A DNA stretch of 64,000 bases from positions 152,392-216,391 of the forward strand of contig JAKADA010000001.1 of NCBI GenBank assembly GCA_021820975.1. Direction: 5' to 3'. How positions within the stretch are numbered: the stretch's first letter is position 1; the number at the start of each line of letters is the position of its first letter. The DNA comes from Bacillota bacterium. GTDB taxonomy: Bacteria; Bacillota; Bacilli; Alicyclobacillales; SLC66. The notes beneath the pieces were generated by a model. The model saw only the letters and a list, made by a program, of their open reading frames with translations. It had not been told where the DNA came from and did not search any database. A program made the translations under genes and the position numbers. This document shows, piece after piece, positions 41,960-50,396 of the stretch.

Positions 41960-42763
41960 CTAAGGTAAACCGAGTGACTTTGCCCTTCGCAAGATAGCTT
42001 TAGCCAGAATCTGTCCTGCAAGCACATGGCCTGCTTGATTCATGTGCCAATTGTTCGATTGTAAGGTTTTGTAAGATTCGTGGTGATCAACCAGGTAAGT
42101 TTTCATGGCATTGGTTAAATCCAATACATAAACGTGCGTGCTGTGTACGGCTTGTGCACCTGCAATTTCACGCTTTATATAGGCTGCTTCAAGTTGCACA
42201 TCATGTCCAACATACGTTGCTGTGGTAACAGGAGGCGTGACGATCCACACATCAGCGCCTTCATGGAGGGCCATCGTTACTTCGGATTGAATCGTCCTTT
42301 GAAACATCGCCTCAGGGACTTTTCTTGCGATACTATTGAGAAGTCCCCAAGCTAGGATGACAACATTTGGTGCTATCGTATGCAAAAGAGGATCATAGTA
42401 CGGAGCTAGCATAGTCGGAATCTCGCCGCTTTTCGCTTTGTTGATAAACGTGATGGGCATGTTTAATGCGGTAGATACACGACGCAGTGCACGAGCAAGG
42501 TAACCATTGAGGTTAGGATCATCATACCCTTGTGCACTTGATCCTCCAACGGCCATTATTGTAAAGGGATGTTGCTTATTGACTGTATTTCTCGTTGCTG
42601 CGTGGAAAACAGGATACGGTTCACGCAGATAAGATAGAAGAGATACTGCAACTTTTGTGGGTGCAGAACCTGCTCTAGGCAGTATACTGGGTGCAAAGGT
42701 GATGGACGTAACAACGTAGATCACCGTTATGGATATGCCTATCATGTGAGTTCCTAAACGCAT
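41960..42763 (-). CDS. SGNH/GDSL-type hydrolase, membrane-anchored or secreted
   Basis: This is a 267-residue protein with an N-terminal hydrophobic segment ('HMIGISITVIYVVTSITFA') that is a signal peptide or anchor. Block I is 'IMAVGGSSAQGY' with the nucleophile serine, block III is near 'VILAWGLLN', and block V is 'NNWHMNQAGHVLAG'. In block V the usual Asp of D-x-x-H is Asn, so a Ser-His dyad or a shifted acid may act. It may remove or add acyl groups on an envelope glycan; the substrate is unknown. Confidence 0.75.
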   Translation of the reverse strand: MRLGTHMIGISITVIYVVTSITFAPSILPRAGSAPTKVAVSLLSYLREPYPVFHAATRNTVNKQHPFTIMAVGGSSAQGYDDPNLNGYLARALRRVSTALNMPITFINKAKSGEIPTMLAPYYDPLLHTIAPNVVILAWGLLNSIARKVPEAMFQRTIQSEVTMALHEGADVWIVTPPVTTATYVGHDVQLEAAYIKREIAGAQAVHSTHVYVLDLTNAMKTYLVDHHESYKTLQSNNWHMNQAGHVLAGQILAKAILRRAKSLGLP

Positions 42764-43075
42764 GTGCTCACCTCTGAACTATGTGTATGGTCACCATTTG
42801 TCTTGCATGAGCGAGACTAAAGAATATGAGGGTGAAAGCGTTATCTTTGTTTGATAAAAAGGCTACCACGAATGATGATTTTTGCAAGATACCACTGGGA
42901 CATTTTGTTGACACAGTCGAACGCGACATGACTTCTTATAGATGCGTCCTGTCGCAGGGTCTCTCTGTTTTAGGTGTCGACATTTCTCAAAAAATACTTG
43001 AAGTAGCACGCCTTTTTCGTCAGCTTATCTACAGGTTTTAAGGCTATGATAACCTGTAAGAGGGGAGTGGTTACC
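42764..43075. other. Regulatory spacer with a cre-like box and a hairpin
   Basis: I see no firm gene here; a 71-codon frame at 42826-43041 lacks a ribosome site and family features. TGAAAGCGTTATCT at 42833-42846 matches the cre consensus at 13 of 14 positions and differs by one base from the box at 12195. A 7-bp hairpin, ACAGGTT (43031-43037) with AACCTGT (43051-43057), ends just before the ribosome site of the next small gene. Confidence 0.45.
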
Positions 43076-43252
43076 ATGTCAATTTCAGGTATTTCATCTT
43101 CAGTGATTCAGTCGCAATGGATACAGCAACAGATGCATGTTTCGCAAGGTCAGCAGGGTCAGCAAGGTGGACAGACGAGCAAAATTTCAGATGGCGACGG
43201 GGATCATGGTATAGAGCCTAGCAAAGGCCAACATGTTAACACATTAGGCTAA
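43076..43252 (+). CDS. Small Gln/Gly/Ser-rich protein of unknown function
   Basis: This encodes 58 residues from ATG 43076, about 11 bases after AGAGGGGAG. The N-terminal part 'MSISGISSSVIQSQWIQQQM' can form an amphipathic helix. The middle is Gln/Gly-rich and the end acidic and polar ('ISDGDGDHGIEPS'). It has no cysteine, signal peptide or membrane segment. A perfect terminator 46 bases later closes it off as its own unit. The function is unknown; small hydrophilic proteins of this composition occur in spores, but that is only a thought. Confidence 0.6.
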   Translation: MSISGISSSVIQSQWIQQQMHVSQGQQGQQGGQTSKISDGDGDHGIEPSKGQHVNTLG

Positions 43253-43298
43253 TCAAGTTGCTCACTCGGCAGGTAAGGATATACTTTCATGCTCGCTT

Positions 43299-43336
43299 CT
43301 TAAAACAGTCGCCTGAAATGGGGAGACTGTTTTAAG
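43299..43336. terminator. Terminator after the 58-residue gene
   Basis: CTTAAAACAGTC (43299-43310) pairs perfectly with GACTGTTTTAAG (43325-43336). Confidence 0.8.
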
Positions 43337-43353
43337 TGTGTTAGGGCACTTTT

Positions 43354-43361
43354 GCTATAAT
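43354..43361 (+). promoter_or_regulatory. Extended -10 promoter of the PBP gene
   Basis: TGCTATAAT carries an extended -10 motif with a consensus TATAAT (43356-43361). No good -35 is seen. It lies 53 bases before the start codon. Confidence 0.5.
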
Positions 43362-43413
43362 GGAGGTGTCTTAAGCTTGATATCGTTAGTAATTGCATTA
43401 GGAGGAAGGATAA

Positions 43414-45405
43414 GTGACCGAATCTCTTGCCAAACATCCCTCGCACAAACCGGCAAAAAAGAGTGGTAGAAAAAAAAGGCGAGTGCCACGATGGATCACG
43501 ATGACGTGGATTGTTTTCTTTGTGTTTTTATTATTGACGAGTGGTTTTACGGGAGCATTCTGGTATTATTCAACACCTCATCTTAATTTGGCTAAGCTTG
43601 ATGCCGGGAGTACACCCACGGAGGTGTTTGACCGATATGGGCATTTAGCTTTTACCATTCCTACGACAGGTATTCGAGAAGTCCCTTTGGTTGAAATTCC
43701 GAATTCTCTTCAAAAGGCGTTGATTGCTACGGAAGATGCGGGGTTTTATCACAATCCGGGATTTAGTTTGCGCGGCTATGTACGAGCAGCATTGCACGAT
43801 GTGTTTCATATGGACACGGGCCAAGGGGCAAGTACGATTACGCAACAACTGGCGAAAATCGTCTATTTGAAAGATAACCGAACCTTAAAATATAAAATAG
43901 AAGAATTACTTCTTTCATTACAAATATCTCGTGAATTTACAAAAAATCAAGTACTTGATATGTATTTAAATCACGTCTATTTTGGCGATGGGGCAACAGG
44001 TATCGCACAAGCGGCCTACAATTATTTCAGCTTGCAGCCATCCAATATGCGAAGTATGACGCTGCCTCAAGCCGCTTTGCTAGCAGGTCTTCCACAAGCG
44101 CCATCGTATTACGATCCCTTAGTGAATCCGTTGATCGCAAAAATCCGTCGCAATGAAGTGCTACAGCGTATGGAGACGCAAAAATATATCACGTATGCGC
44201 AGATGGTGAAAGCACAAGCTGCACCATTGCAACTGCATGTGAGCACACAGGCATGGGAAGGCATTCCACCGCAGTATGCCTATTATCGGGATTATTTGTA
44301 CCAAGAGATGGGTCAATTGCATCTGAACACGCAACTGTTGTCGCAAGGTGGTTTGCGTATTTATACGTCGCTTAATCCGACGCTGCAACTGGCAGCCTAT
44401 CAAGGTGTGAACAATCCGAGTAATTATCCGACTCCGCTGTCTACGGCAACGGAAAAAATTCAAGGATCAGCCGTATTCGTCAATCCCCATACGGGAGGCA
44501 TTCAGGCTCTCGTAGGTGGACGACAATCGCAATACACGTATCGAGGTTTCAATTATGCCACATCGACACAGAGATCACCGGGTTCTGCGATGAAACCGCT
44601 CGTGGTCTACGGGCCGGCTATTCAAAGTGGTCTATGGAATGCAGATTCTGCATTAAATGATGGGGTGAGTAATCAACTATCTTTTGGCAATTATACGGTC
44701 AGTGATTGGGAGCAGCACCCGACTGTCCATGGATACGTGACGCTTCGCTGGGCTTTAGCTGAATCCTGGAATGCACCAGCCGTTTGGCTGTTGCAGCAAA
44801 TCGGCATTCAGACAGGTATCGATTTTGCACAGCGGGCGGGTATTGATTTATCAAACCCTGCGAATCAGAATTTAACCATTGCTTTGGGCAACATTGTACC
44901 AGGGATATCGCCACTTCAGTTGGCTGACGCCTATGCCGCTTTTGATAATAACGGTGTACGTATGCCTGCCCATGCGATTGACCGTATCATATCCAATACG
45001 GGATCCTTACTTTATCAATATCAGGCATCGCCCGTTACGGTGATGTCGCCATCAACAGCAAAGCAAATGGTCGCCTTGTTGCGTAACAATGTGGTCAACG
45101 GCATCGTGGCAGGTGCGTCAGCGCCAGGGCATCAAGTAGCGGGAAAAACAGGATCGGTAGCCTATACCAATACATCGCATACAGACAGCGATCTGTGGGT
45201 AGCGGCGTTTACACCCAATATTGTTGGAGCTATTTGGCAAGGATACCCGGTGACGAATCTCGCCAATAGTCTGCCGCAGTGGTCGAGCAGTTACCCGCCA
45301 AAAATGTTTTCCAACATCATTCAAAACGGCCTGCCAGCGACTGGTGCCTCTTTTAATGTCGCGCCTGCCGCTGGATCTGATTTTCCGTCTGTTATCCCAA
45401 AATAG
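43414..45405 (+). CDS. Class A penicillin-binding protein (PBP1A family)
   Basis: This is a 663-residue bifunctional cell-wall synthase. A basic cytoplasmic tail is followed by one membrane segment ('WIVFFVFLLLTSGFTGAFWYY', about 30-50). The GT51 glycosyltransferase part has 'ALIATEDAGFYHNPGFSLRG', 'GASTITQQLAKIVYL' and 'MYLNHVYFGDGATGI'. The transpeptidase part has 'RSPGSAMKPLVVY' (SxxK), 'SWN' and 'GKTGS' (KTG). The GTG start follows AGGAGGAAGG. It polymerises and cross-links peptidoglycan outside the membrane. It stands in its own unit between two hairpins. Confidence 0.95.
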   Translation: MTESLAKHPSHKPAKKSGRKKRRVPRWITMTWIVFFVFLLLTSGFTGAFWYYSTPHLNLAKLDAGSTPTEVFDRYGHLAFTIPTTGIREVPLVEIPNSLQKALIATEDAGFYHNPGFSLRGYVRAALHDVFHMDTGQGASTITQQLAKIVYLKDNRTLKYKIEELLLSLQISREFTKNQVLDMYLNHVYFGDGATGIAQAAYNYFSLQPSNMRSMTLPQAALLAGLPQAPSYYDPLVNPLIAKIRRNEVLQRMETQKYITYAQMVKAQAAPLQLHVSTQAWEGIPPQYAYYRDYLYQEMGQLHLNTQLLSQGGLRIYTSLNPTLQLAAYQGVNNPSNYPTPLSTATEKIQGSAVFVNPHTGGIQALVGGRQSQYTYRGFNYATSTQRSPGSAMKPLVVYGPAIQSGLWNADSALNDGVSNQLSFGNYTVSDWEQHPTVHGYVTLRWALAESWNAPAVWLLQQIGIQTGIDFAQRAGIDLSNPANQNLTIALGNIVPGISPLQLADAYAAFDNNGVRMPAHAIDRIISNTGSLLYQYQASPVTVMSPSTAKQMVALLRNNVVNGIVAGASAPGHQVAGKTGSVAYTNTSHTDSDLWVAAFTPNIVGAIWQGYPVTNLANSLPQWSSSYPPKMFSNIIQNGLPATGASFNVAPAAGSDFPSVIPK

Positions 45406-45536
45406 CCGCCCCAATTGGGTTCAATCTATAGTTTGCGTTGCTCGTAGCGAGGCTTTCCCATTGAACAAAATTGTTAGAGCTAGCGGAGTGAACATGTTGA
45501 AATTCCTATGAAGATAGTATGGTGACCTTGCTGAAG

Positions 45537-45565
45537 CCCCCATGAAAGGTGAAGTTTCATGGGGG
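45537..45565. terminator. Hairpin, copy 1 of a repeated terminator
   Basis: CCCCCATGAAA (45537-45547) pairs with TTTCATGGGGG (45555-45565). The same stem occurs at 53074-53102. It lies between convergent genes. Upstream, GTTCAAT/ATTGAAC and CTCG/CGAG repeats (about 45419-45468) form weak further structure. Confidence 0.7.
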
Positions 45566-45584
45566 GTCTCATTTGAGCTCATCA

Positions 45585-46361
45585 TTATCCAAACTGCCAG
45601 ATGCTATGGCTCAAATTTCCGTATCGGTAGCTACGATGCAATAAAGTAGCTTTGCGAGTGGAGTCCGCAACTCCCATGGCGTAAAACAAGGGGATAAAAT
45701 GTTCAGTACCAAGAGGTGGGACAGCTAGTTTTGCATTTGGCGCTAAGGTATGATACTGATACAGCGAATCTAAATCCCAGAGTTCGATATGATTTTCTAG
45801 CCATTGGTCAAATTGCACAGCCCAGTCGTTACGGGCATCTTCCTGCCAGTCAACGAGGCCCAAGTTGTGAACTGTACCTCCACTTGTGATCACTAAAACA
45901 TCTTGTTCACGTAATGCTTCTAATGACTTTCCAATTTGGTACTGTTGTTCGGGCGTCGTGTGCGGATTGACTGACATAGAAATAACAGGAATATCCGCGT
46001 TGGGATACAGTAGGCGAAGAATGACCCAAGCTCCATGATCAAGCCCGCGCGTTGTGTCGATCGTAAAAGTGATTTCGTGTTGAAATAACAGTTGTTTGAT
46101 TTCCTGCACAATTCGTGGATCTCCTTTAGCAGGGTATTGAATCTGATACAGTGCTTCTGGAAATCCATAAAAGTCATAGATGGTTTCATATTCGCTCACA
46201 TCACTGATCACTTGTACGTTTGCTACAAAATGAGCAGAAAATATCACCACGGCTTTTGGCTGTGATAATTTTTTACTGACATTGCGTAGAAATTGTGTGT
46301 ACTCATTTTCCTCTATGGCTAACAGCGGCGCACCATGCGCGATAAATAACGATGGAATCAT
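45585..46361 (-). CDS. Class III extradiol ring-cleavage dioxygenase-like protein (DODA/YgiD type)
   Basis: This encodes about 258 residues beginning 'MIPSLFIAHGAPLLAIEEN', the classic start of the LigB-like DODA family with the first metal-site histidine. 'ALYQIQYPAKGDPRI', 'TTRGLDHGAWVILRLLYPNADIPVISMSVN' with the second histidines, and 'SGGTVHNLG' follow. It is predicted to open catechol-type rings with a metal ion. ATG 46361 follows AAAGGAG and overlaps the stop of the membrane-protein gene by 4 bases, so the two are coupled. In plants the family makes betalamic acid; the bacterial substrate is unknown. Confidence 0.88.
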   Translation of the reverse strand: MIPSLFIAHGAPLLAIEENEYTQFLRNVSKKLSQPKAVVIFSAHFVANVQVISDVSEYETIYDFYGFPEALYQIQYPAKGDPRIVQEIKQLLFQHEITFTIDTTRGLDHGAWVILRLLYPNADIPVISMSVNPHTTPEQQYQIGKSLEALREQDVLVITSGGTVHNLGLVDWQEDARNDWAVQFDQWLENHIELWDLDSLYQYHTLAPNAKLAVPPLGTEHFIPLFYAMGVADSTRKATLLHRSYRYGNLSHSIWQFG

Positions 46362-47221
46362 GCATGTATTCTCCTTTTTGGATCTACGCGTTTTGGTTTG
46401 ATACATAGAGCTAGTACGATGAATAATGGTCCTGAGTTAAGATCAGTTCCCAGTGGCGATAGGATTTGTCCAAATCCTTCTCCTGCCCACCAGATGAAGA
46501 ATGCCAATACGAGAGAGAGCCAAAAACCTACTAAAATTATCTTCTGATGACTCTTGATTAAGAGCAGGATGCCTGTCACCCACATGAGGATTGCAAAAAG
46601 TAAAGTAACCAATACGGGATGTATAGCTGCCCAACGATTAAAAACGTCTAGGGAAAAAAGGCCATTCATCCCGCTTTGAGTAAGAAAAACGGATTGGAGT
46701 TGAAGTAGGCCACCAATAATCCACAAAATAGCTAAACTGTATCGAGCAACTTCAGACCATTTCTGATGTAGCCTTCCTGTTATTTCTGCTTCTTCATCTC
46801 TCGGCCAGATCATGATACCAATAAGTCCATAGAGAAAAACAGCACCTGGAGCTCCAGTCAAAAACGTAGCCTGCCCTGTGAGTAGCATACCAAATCCTTC
46901 TGAAAACCACCAAACAATCACGGTCCAAATAAATGAGATGATCAGTGTACCCTTTACCCAGCGATTAAGAATTAAAAGTAATCCTAAAAATAATTGAATG
47001 GCTGCAAAAATGATATTATAAAAGAAAATATGAGGTGCAACGACGTTTGCTGCCCAAGTAATAGTGTGTCCAATCCAGAACGGCTGACCTTGAGCAGCAG
47101 GAAGAAGCACTTGACTAATGAATTGCGAAGTGAACATTTGAGGCTTCAATTGTAAAATCCCGTCGATGAACCAAATGATGCCCAAAATAGTTTGTAACCA
47201 ACGCCGCGAAACATTCCACAT
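46358..47221 (-). CDS. DoxX-like membrane protein with internal duplication
   Basis: This is a 287-residue membrane protein with about eight hydrophobic segments in two similar halves. 'LGIIWFIDGILQLKPQMF' matches 'LAILWIIGGLLQLQSVFL', and 'VIVWWFSEGFGMLLTGQATFLTGAPGAVFLYGLIG' matches 'FFIWWAGEGFGQILSPLGTDLNSGPLFIVLAL'. Each half resembles a DoxX-like four-helix unit. It is coupled to the dioxygenase gene that follows, and they may act together on a quinone or aromatic compound at the membrane. That role is inference; the function is unknown. Confidence 0.75.
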   Translation of the reverse strand: MWNVSRRWLQTILGIIWFIDGILQLKPQMFTSQFISQVLLPAAQGQPFWIGHTITWAANVVAPHIFFYNIIFAAIQLFLGLLLILNRWVKGTLIISFIWTVIVWWFSEGFGMLLTGQATFLTGAPGAVFLYGLIGIMIWPRDEEAEITGRLHQKWSEVARYSLAILWIIGGLLQLQSVFLTQSGMNGLFSLDVFNRWAAIHPVLVTLLFAILMWVTGILLLIKSHQKIILVGFWLSLVLAFFIWWAGEGFGQILSPLGTDLNSGPLFIVLALCIKPKRVDPKRRIHA

Positions 47222-47302
47222 ACGTATGAATCCTCCTCCTTGTTAGTTGAGTAATAAGACTTTTCATGTAGTAGGTATAGGTACTAGCTTTTCTTTTGGA
47301 TA

Positions 47303-47974
47303 TCACCGTTGGCTGCTGGGATTGAACTGCGCGGCCGCTAGTGTGGCCAGTTGGACACGATTTTTAATATGCAATTTGGCCATGATATTCTTTAGATGAT
47401 TTTTTACCGTGTTTTCGGAAATGAACAATTTTTTAGCGATTTCGCGATTTGTAGAACCTATGCTGACCAACCTCAAAATCTCACCTTCTCGAACAGTAAG
47501 CGAAGAGATCATCTTATTCTCAGATGAACGTTCAATGGTACTTCCTCTAAATTCAGCCAAAAGACGTTCTGCCATATTTCTTGAGATGGGTGTCTCATCA
47601 TCTAAAATGCCATGCAGATAGGAAATCCAGTGTTTGGGATCTAAACGTTTGACTAAATATCCTTGCGCACCGCTACGAATTGCTTCAAATAGATCGGCAG
47701 GGTCATCAGAAACGCTTAAAATCACCACGTGTATATAGGGCAAATCATGTTTAATACGCCAAGTTGCTTGCAATCCATCAAGTTCGGGCATAGTGATATC
47801 CATCAAAATGAGATCAGGCATCAATTCTGTTGCTAATTGTATGGCTTCTATCCCACTCTTGGCTTCTGCGATAATATGAAATTGAGGTTCCGATTCAAGA
47901 ATCATTCGGATTGCCTCACGAGCCCGTTTGCTATCATCAGCGATGATTAGATCATAGGTTTTCAAAGTCATCAC
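47303..47974 (-). CDS. Two-component response regulator, NarL/FixJ type
   Basis: This is a 223-residue regulator. The receiver has the acidic pair in 'LIIADDSKRAREAI', the phosphorylated Asp in 'LILMDITMPELDG', and Thr/Ser and Lys in 'VILSVSDD' and 'YLVKR'. The C-terminal LuxR domain is 'LTVREGEILRLVSIGSTNREIAKKLFISENTVKNHLKNIMAKLHI'. It is divergent from the histidine kinase at 48023, with 48 bases between them, which is a usual cognate arrangement. The membrane-protein and dioxygenase genes lie downstream on the same strand and may be its targets. Confidence 0.93.
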   Translation of the reverse strand: MMTLKTYDLIIADDSKRAREAIRMILESEPQFHIIAEAKSGIEAIQLATELMPDLILMDITMPELDGLQATWRIKHDLPYIHVVILSVSDDPADLFEAIRSGAQGYLVKRLDPKHWISYLHGILDDETPISRNMAERLLAEFRGSTIERSSENKMISSLTVREGEILRLVSIGSTNREIAKKLFISENTVKNHLKNIMAKLHIKNRVQLATLAAAQFNPSSQR

Positions 47975-48022
47975 TTCACTTCTATAATGATCTAAAGGTT
48001 CTACATCCCGGAGGTAATATCC

Positions 48023-48907
48023 ATGACAACAAATCGCATTAAATGGACACTTATCATCATGCCTGCGCTGGTCATTGGTTTATTTGAAATGATCAGGCAT
48101 ACCGCTTTGCTTCTCAGTATTCTCCCTATGGATGTTGGAAATTGGTTGACCCCACTGATCGATGCTATCGTCATTGCAATCGTCTCGCGAACTTTACTAC
48201 TAAGGCTCATTCATGTAGAACAGGCATTGAGTTACGAAAGAACCTCGCGAGCTGCACTTGAAGAGAGGGAACGTCTCGCTCGATTACTGCATGATCAAAT
48301 TGCCCAATCCATTTTTTATTCAGGTGTGCAAATCAATGCTGTAAAAGAAATTGTGCAAAGTCAAAATGATCAAGTTTTGTTAGACAAGCTGAATCAAGTA
48401 GTAATGACTTTAGGCGAAATGGATGCTAACATTAGGCATTCTATTTTCAGCCTGCGCACACAAATTACGCTTGATCAAGACTTTGAATCAAGAATTCGTT
48501 CGTTTTTAGAAAAGGTGTTGACTGCAAATCAGATTGCATGGACTCTCAGCTATTCACATACGAGATCTGATTTGGATGCAAAGATACAAGTCCAACTGTT
48601 TGGAATTTTACAAGAAGCCGTGGCTAATATTGTAAAACATTCTAAAGCAACGAATGTGTCGGTTACCTTTAATTGGAATAAAAAAGGAAACTATGACTGG
48701 ACATTTATTATTGATGATAACGGTATAGGATTTGATACCCCCTCCATTTCATCGCATCAATATGGAATTGACATTATCAAGAACCGCGCAACTGAAATTG
48801 GCGCTTCGGTTGTATTTGACTCTAAGGGAATTGGTACTAGAGTCATCGTAGATGGTCACATAATCAAGGATGCCACAGTCCCTATTACGTATGAAATGGC
48901 CTATTAG
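48023..48907 (+). CDS. Sensor histidine kinase (NarL-partner type)
   Basis: This is a 294-residue kinase with two N-terminal hydrophobic segments (about 9-30 and 45-62) and almost no outside loop, so it senses within the membrane or cytoplasm. The HisKA_3 phospho-acceptor is His in 'ERLARLLHDQIAQSIFYSGVQI'. The ATPase domain has the N box 'LQEAVANIVKHSKATNVSV', 'DDNGIGFD' and 'GIDIIKNRATEIGA'. ATG follows GGAGGT. Its partner is the divergent response regulator. Confidence 0.92.
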   Translation: MTTNRIKWTLIIMPALVIGLFEMIRHTALLLSILPMDVGNWLTPLIDAIVIAIVSRTLLLRLIHVEQALSYERTSRAALEERERLARLLHDQIAQSIFYSGVQINAVKEIVQSQNDQVLLDKLNQVVMTLGEMDANIRHSIFSLRTQITLDQDFESRIRSFLEKVLTANQIAWTLSYSHTRSDLDAKIQVQLFGILQEAVANIVKHSKATNVSVTFNWNKKGNYDWTFIIDDNGIGFDTPSISSHQYGIDIIKNRATEIGASVVFDSKGIGTRVIVDGHIIKDATVPITYEMAY

Positions 48908-48944
48908 GGCTATTTTTGTGTCAGGAAAAAGACGAATGGATACG

Positions 48945-48988
48945 AAAAACATCTTAGCCACCCATGGAAGCGACTAAGATGTTTTTTT
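48945..48988. terminator. Bidirectional terminator between kinase and TDT genes
   Basis: AAAAACATCTTAG (about 48945-48957) pairs with CTAAGATGTTTTTTT (48974-48988). Both strands end in T runs. Confidence 0.9.
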
Positions 48989-49015
48989 GAGGGTTTTACC
49001 TACGTACGGATTCGT

Positions 49016-50131
49016 TTAGGCGCTCGTTGATGCTTCAGTAAGTCGGTTGTGATAGAAATGGGATGCGCGCCATTGAAGTAAACTGCCGTTCCATACACCT
49101 ATAACAGTTCGCGTAAAAACAATCGCGAAACATCCCCACAGAATAGCTAATTGAATAACACTTGCTATACTAAAAAACGGGTAACTCATCAGGTGGTATA
49201 AAGCATACGTGCCAGTGGTAAAACTACCGATTGGAAAGACGTAACTCCACCAACCCATGTGAAAGGACAAACCATCTCCGCGTTTGCTGAGGTGTAGTAA
49301 GGAATGCATCATAGCAATGATGATCCACCAAATGCCAATACCCCACATAGAAATCGAAAATACAAGGCCAATGGTATGCAAGATCGTGCTATATTGGGAG
49401 AATAGCGTTTGGGTTTTTAACGGTATTGTACTAAATGTTGCCATGGACATACCAATCGGACCTATTTCAACCCAGATACTAGGAGCGTCTTGCCCGCTCA
49501 CGCGCCTATGATACACCAATCTTGAGTATACAAGTCCGCTAACCATGATAAATAAGAAGAAAGTAATTCCGAACATGGCAATAATCAAAGCAAAAATAGA
49601 AAATTGAGTATTCGTTCCGTTCCAGTAGGAAAGTAGATTTGCCCCTGTCGCAGCCGCGACGATGGGGGGGACCACGGGGATCAACCACGTTGCCAATGCT
49701 TGGTTCGTTTCAACCTTATGTTCAGTGAATAACAAGTAAGGTACAACAATGACCGTAAAAATGGATACGATTGTTCCAATTACCCAGATAGTTTTACTAA
49801 TATCCATCGCCACTTGATTGGTTAGAATATGTGTTCCGATAAGGAGATAGTCATTTCCTACCACATTAATTCCCATGGCGAACGCGCCATAGAATAAAGC
49901 TCGAACAGGATGACGAAAATCATCTAAAGCCTCATGAGTATGCAGTATCCAGCGTAATAACCAAAGCACAACAGCGATGACAAAAACCACATTGACCAAT
50001 CCAAATAACGTTTCACCGATGACGTGTTGAAATGGGATGGAAATGGGCGACGTATACGTGAGCCCAGAAACGATGCCGATACCCATAACCGTTGTGAACC
50101 AATTTGGCCCGAATTGTTTAATAACACCCAT
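49016..50131 (-). CDS. TDT-family transporter (tellurite-resistance / dicarboxylate / sulfite exporter type)
   Basis: This encodes about 371 residues and ten membrane segments of the TehA/SLAC1/SSU1 fold. 'FGPNWFTTVMGIGIVSGL' at the start, 'IWVIGTIVSIFTVIVVPYL' and 'GWWSYVFPIGSFTTGTYAL' near the end are typical. 'PNWFTTVMGTG'-like starts are common in the Ssu1/Mae1 branch, which exports sulfite or carries C4-dicarboxylates; sulfite export would fit a sulfur oxidiser but is not shown. The start is the ATG 8 bases after GGAGG (50131), not the upstream in-frame codons. Confidence 0.85.
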   Translation of the reverse strand: MGVIKQFGPNWFTTVMGIGIVSGLTYTSPISIPFQHVIGETLFGLVNVVFVIAVVLWLLRWILHTHEALDDFRHPVRALFYGAFAMGINVVGNDYLLIGTHILTNQVAMDISKTIWVIGTIVSIFTVIVVPYLLFTEHKVETNQALATWLIPVVPPIVAAATGANLLSYWNGTNTQFSIFALIIAMFGITFFLFIMVSGLVYSRLVYHRRVSGQDAPSIWVEIGPIGMSMATFSTIPLKTQTLFSQYSTILHTIGLVFSISMWGIGIWWIIIAMMHSLLHLSKRGDGLSFHMGWWSYVFPIGSFTTGTYALYHLMSYPFFSIASVIQLAILWGCFAIVFTRTVIGVWNGSLLQWRASHFYHNRLTEASTSA

Positions 50132-50396
50132 TATCGATTCCTCCATAAGCTTTCGTTGATGCAAAAAGTATAGCTTACTATTAATGATAATTAAAATACA
50201 TTGTTTGTATTATTATAATAAGCATTTCATTATAAATAATAACGGTGTATCCAGTAACTTGGCAGTTGTCCGACATTGCTAAATCCAGTATCTAGAATTA
50301 TCTTATTAAATAAGGATTATTTTCCGGATGTAACTAGCCAATGATGGGGCATGTAATAGATTGGAGGATGCCGGAAAAGTAGGGAGTGTACGATTC

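Noticed and set aside
42826..43041. 71-codon plus-strand frame
   Set aside because: There is no convincing ribosome site, the composition is random-like, and the cre-like box overlaps its start. I treat the region as regulatory.
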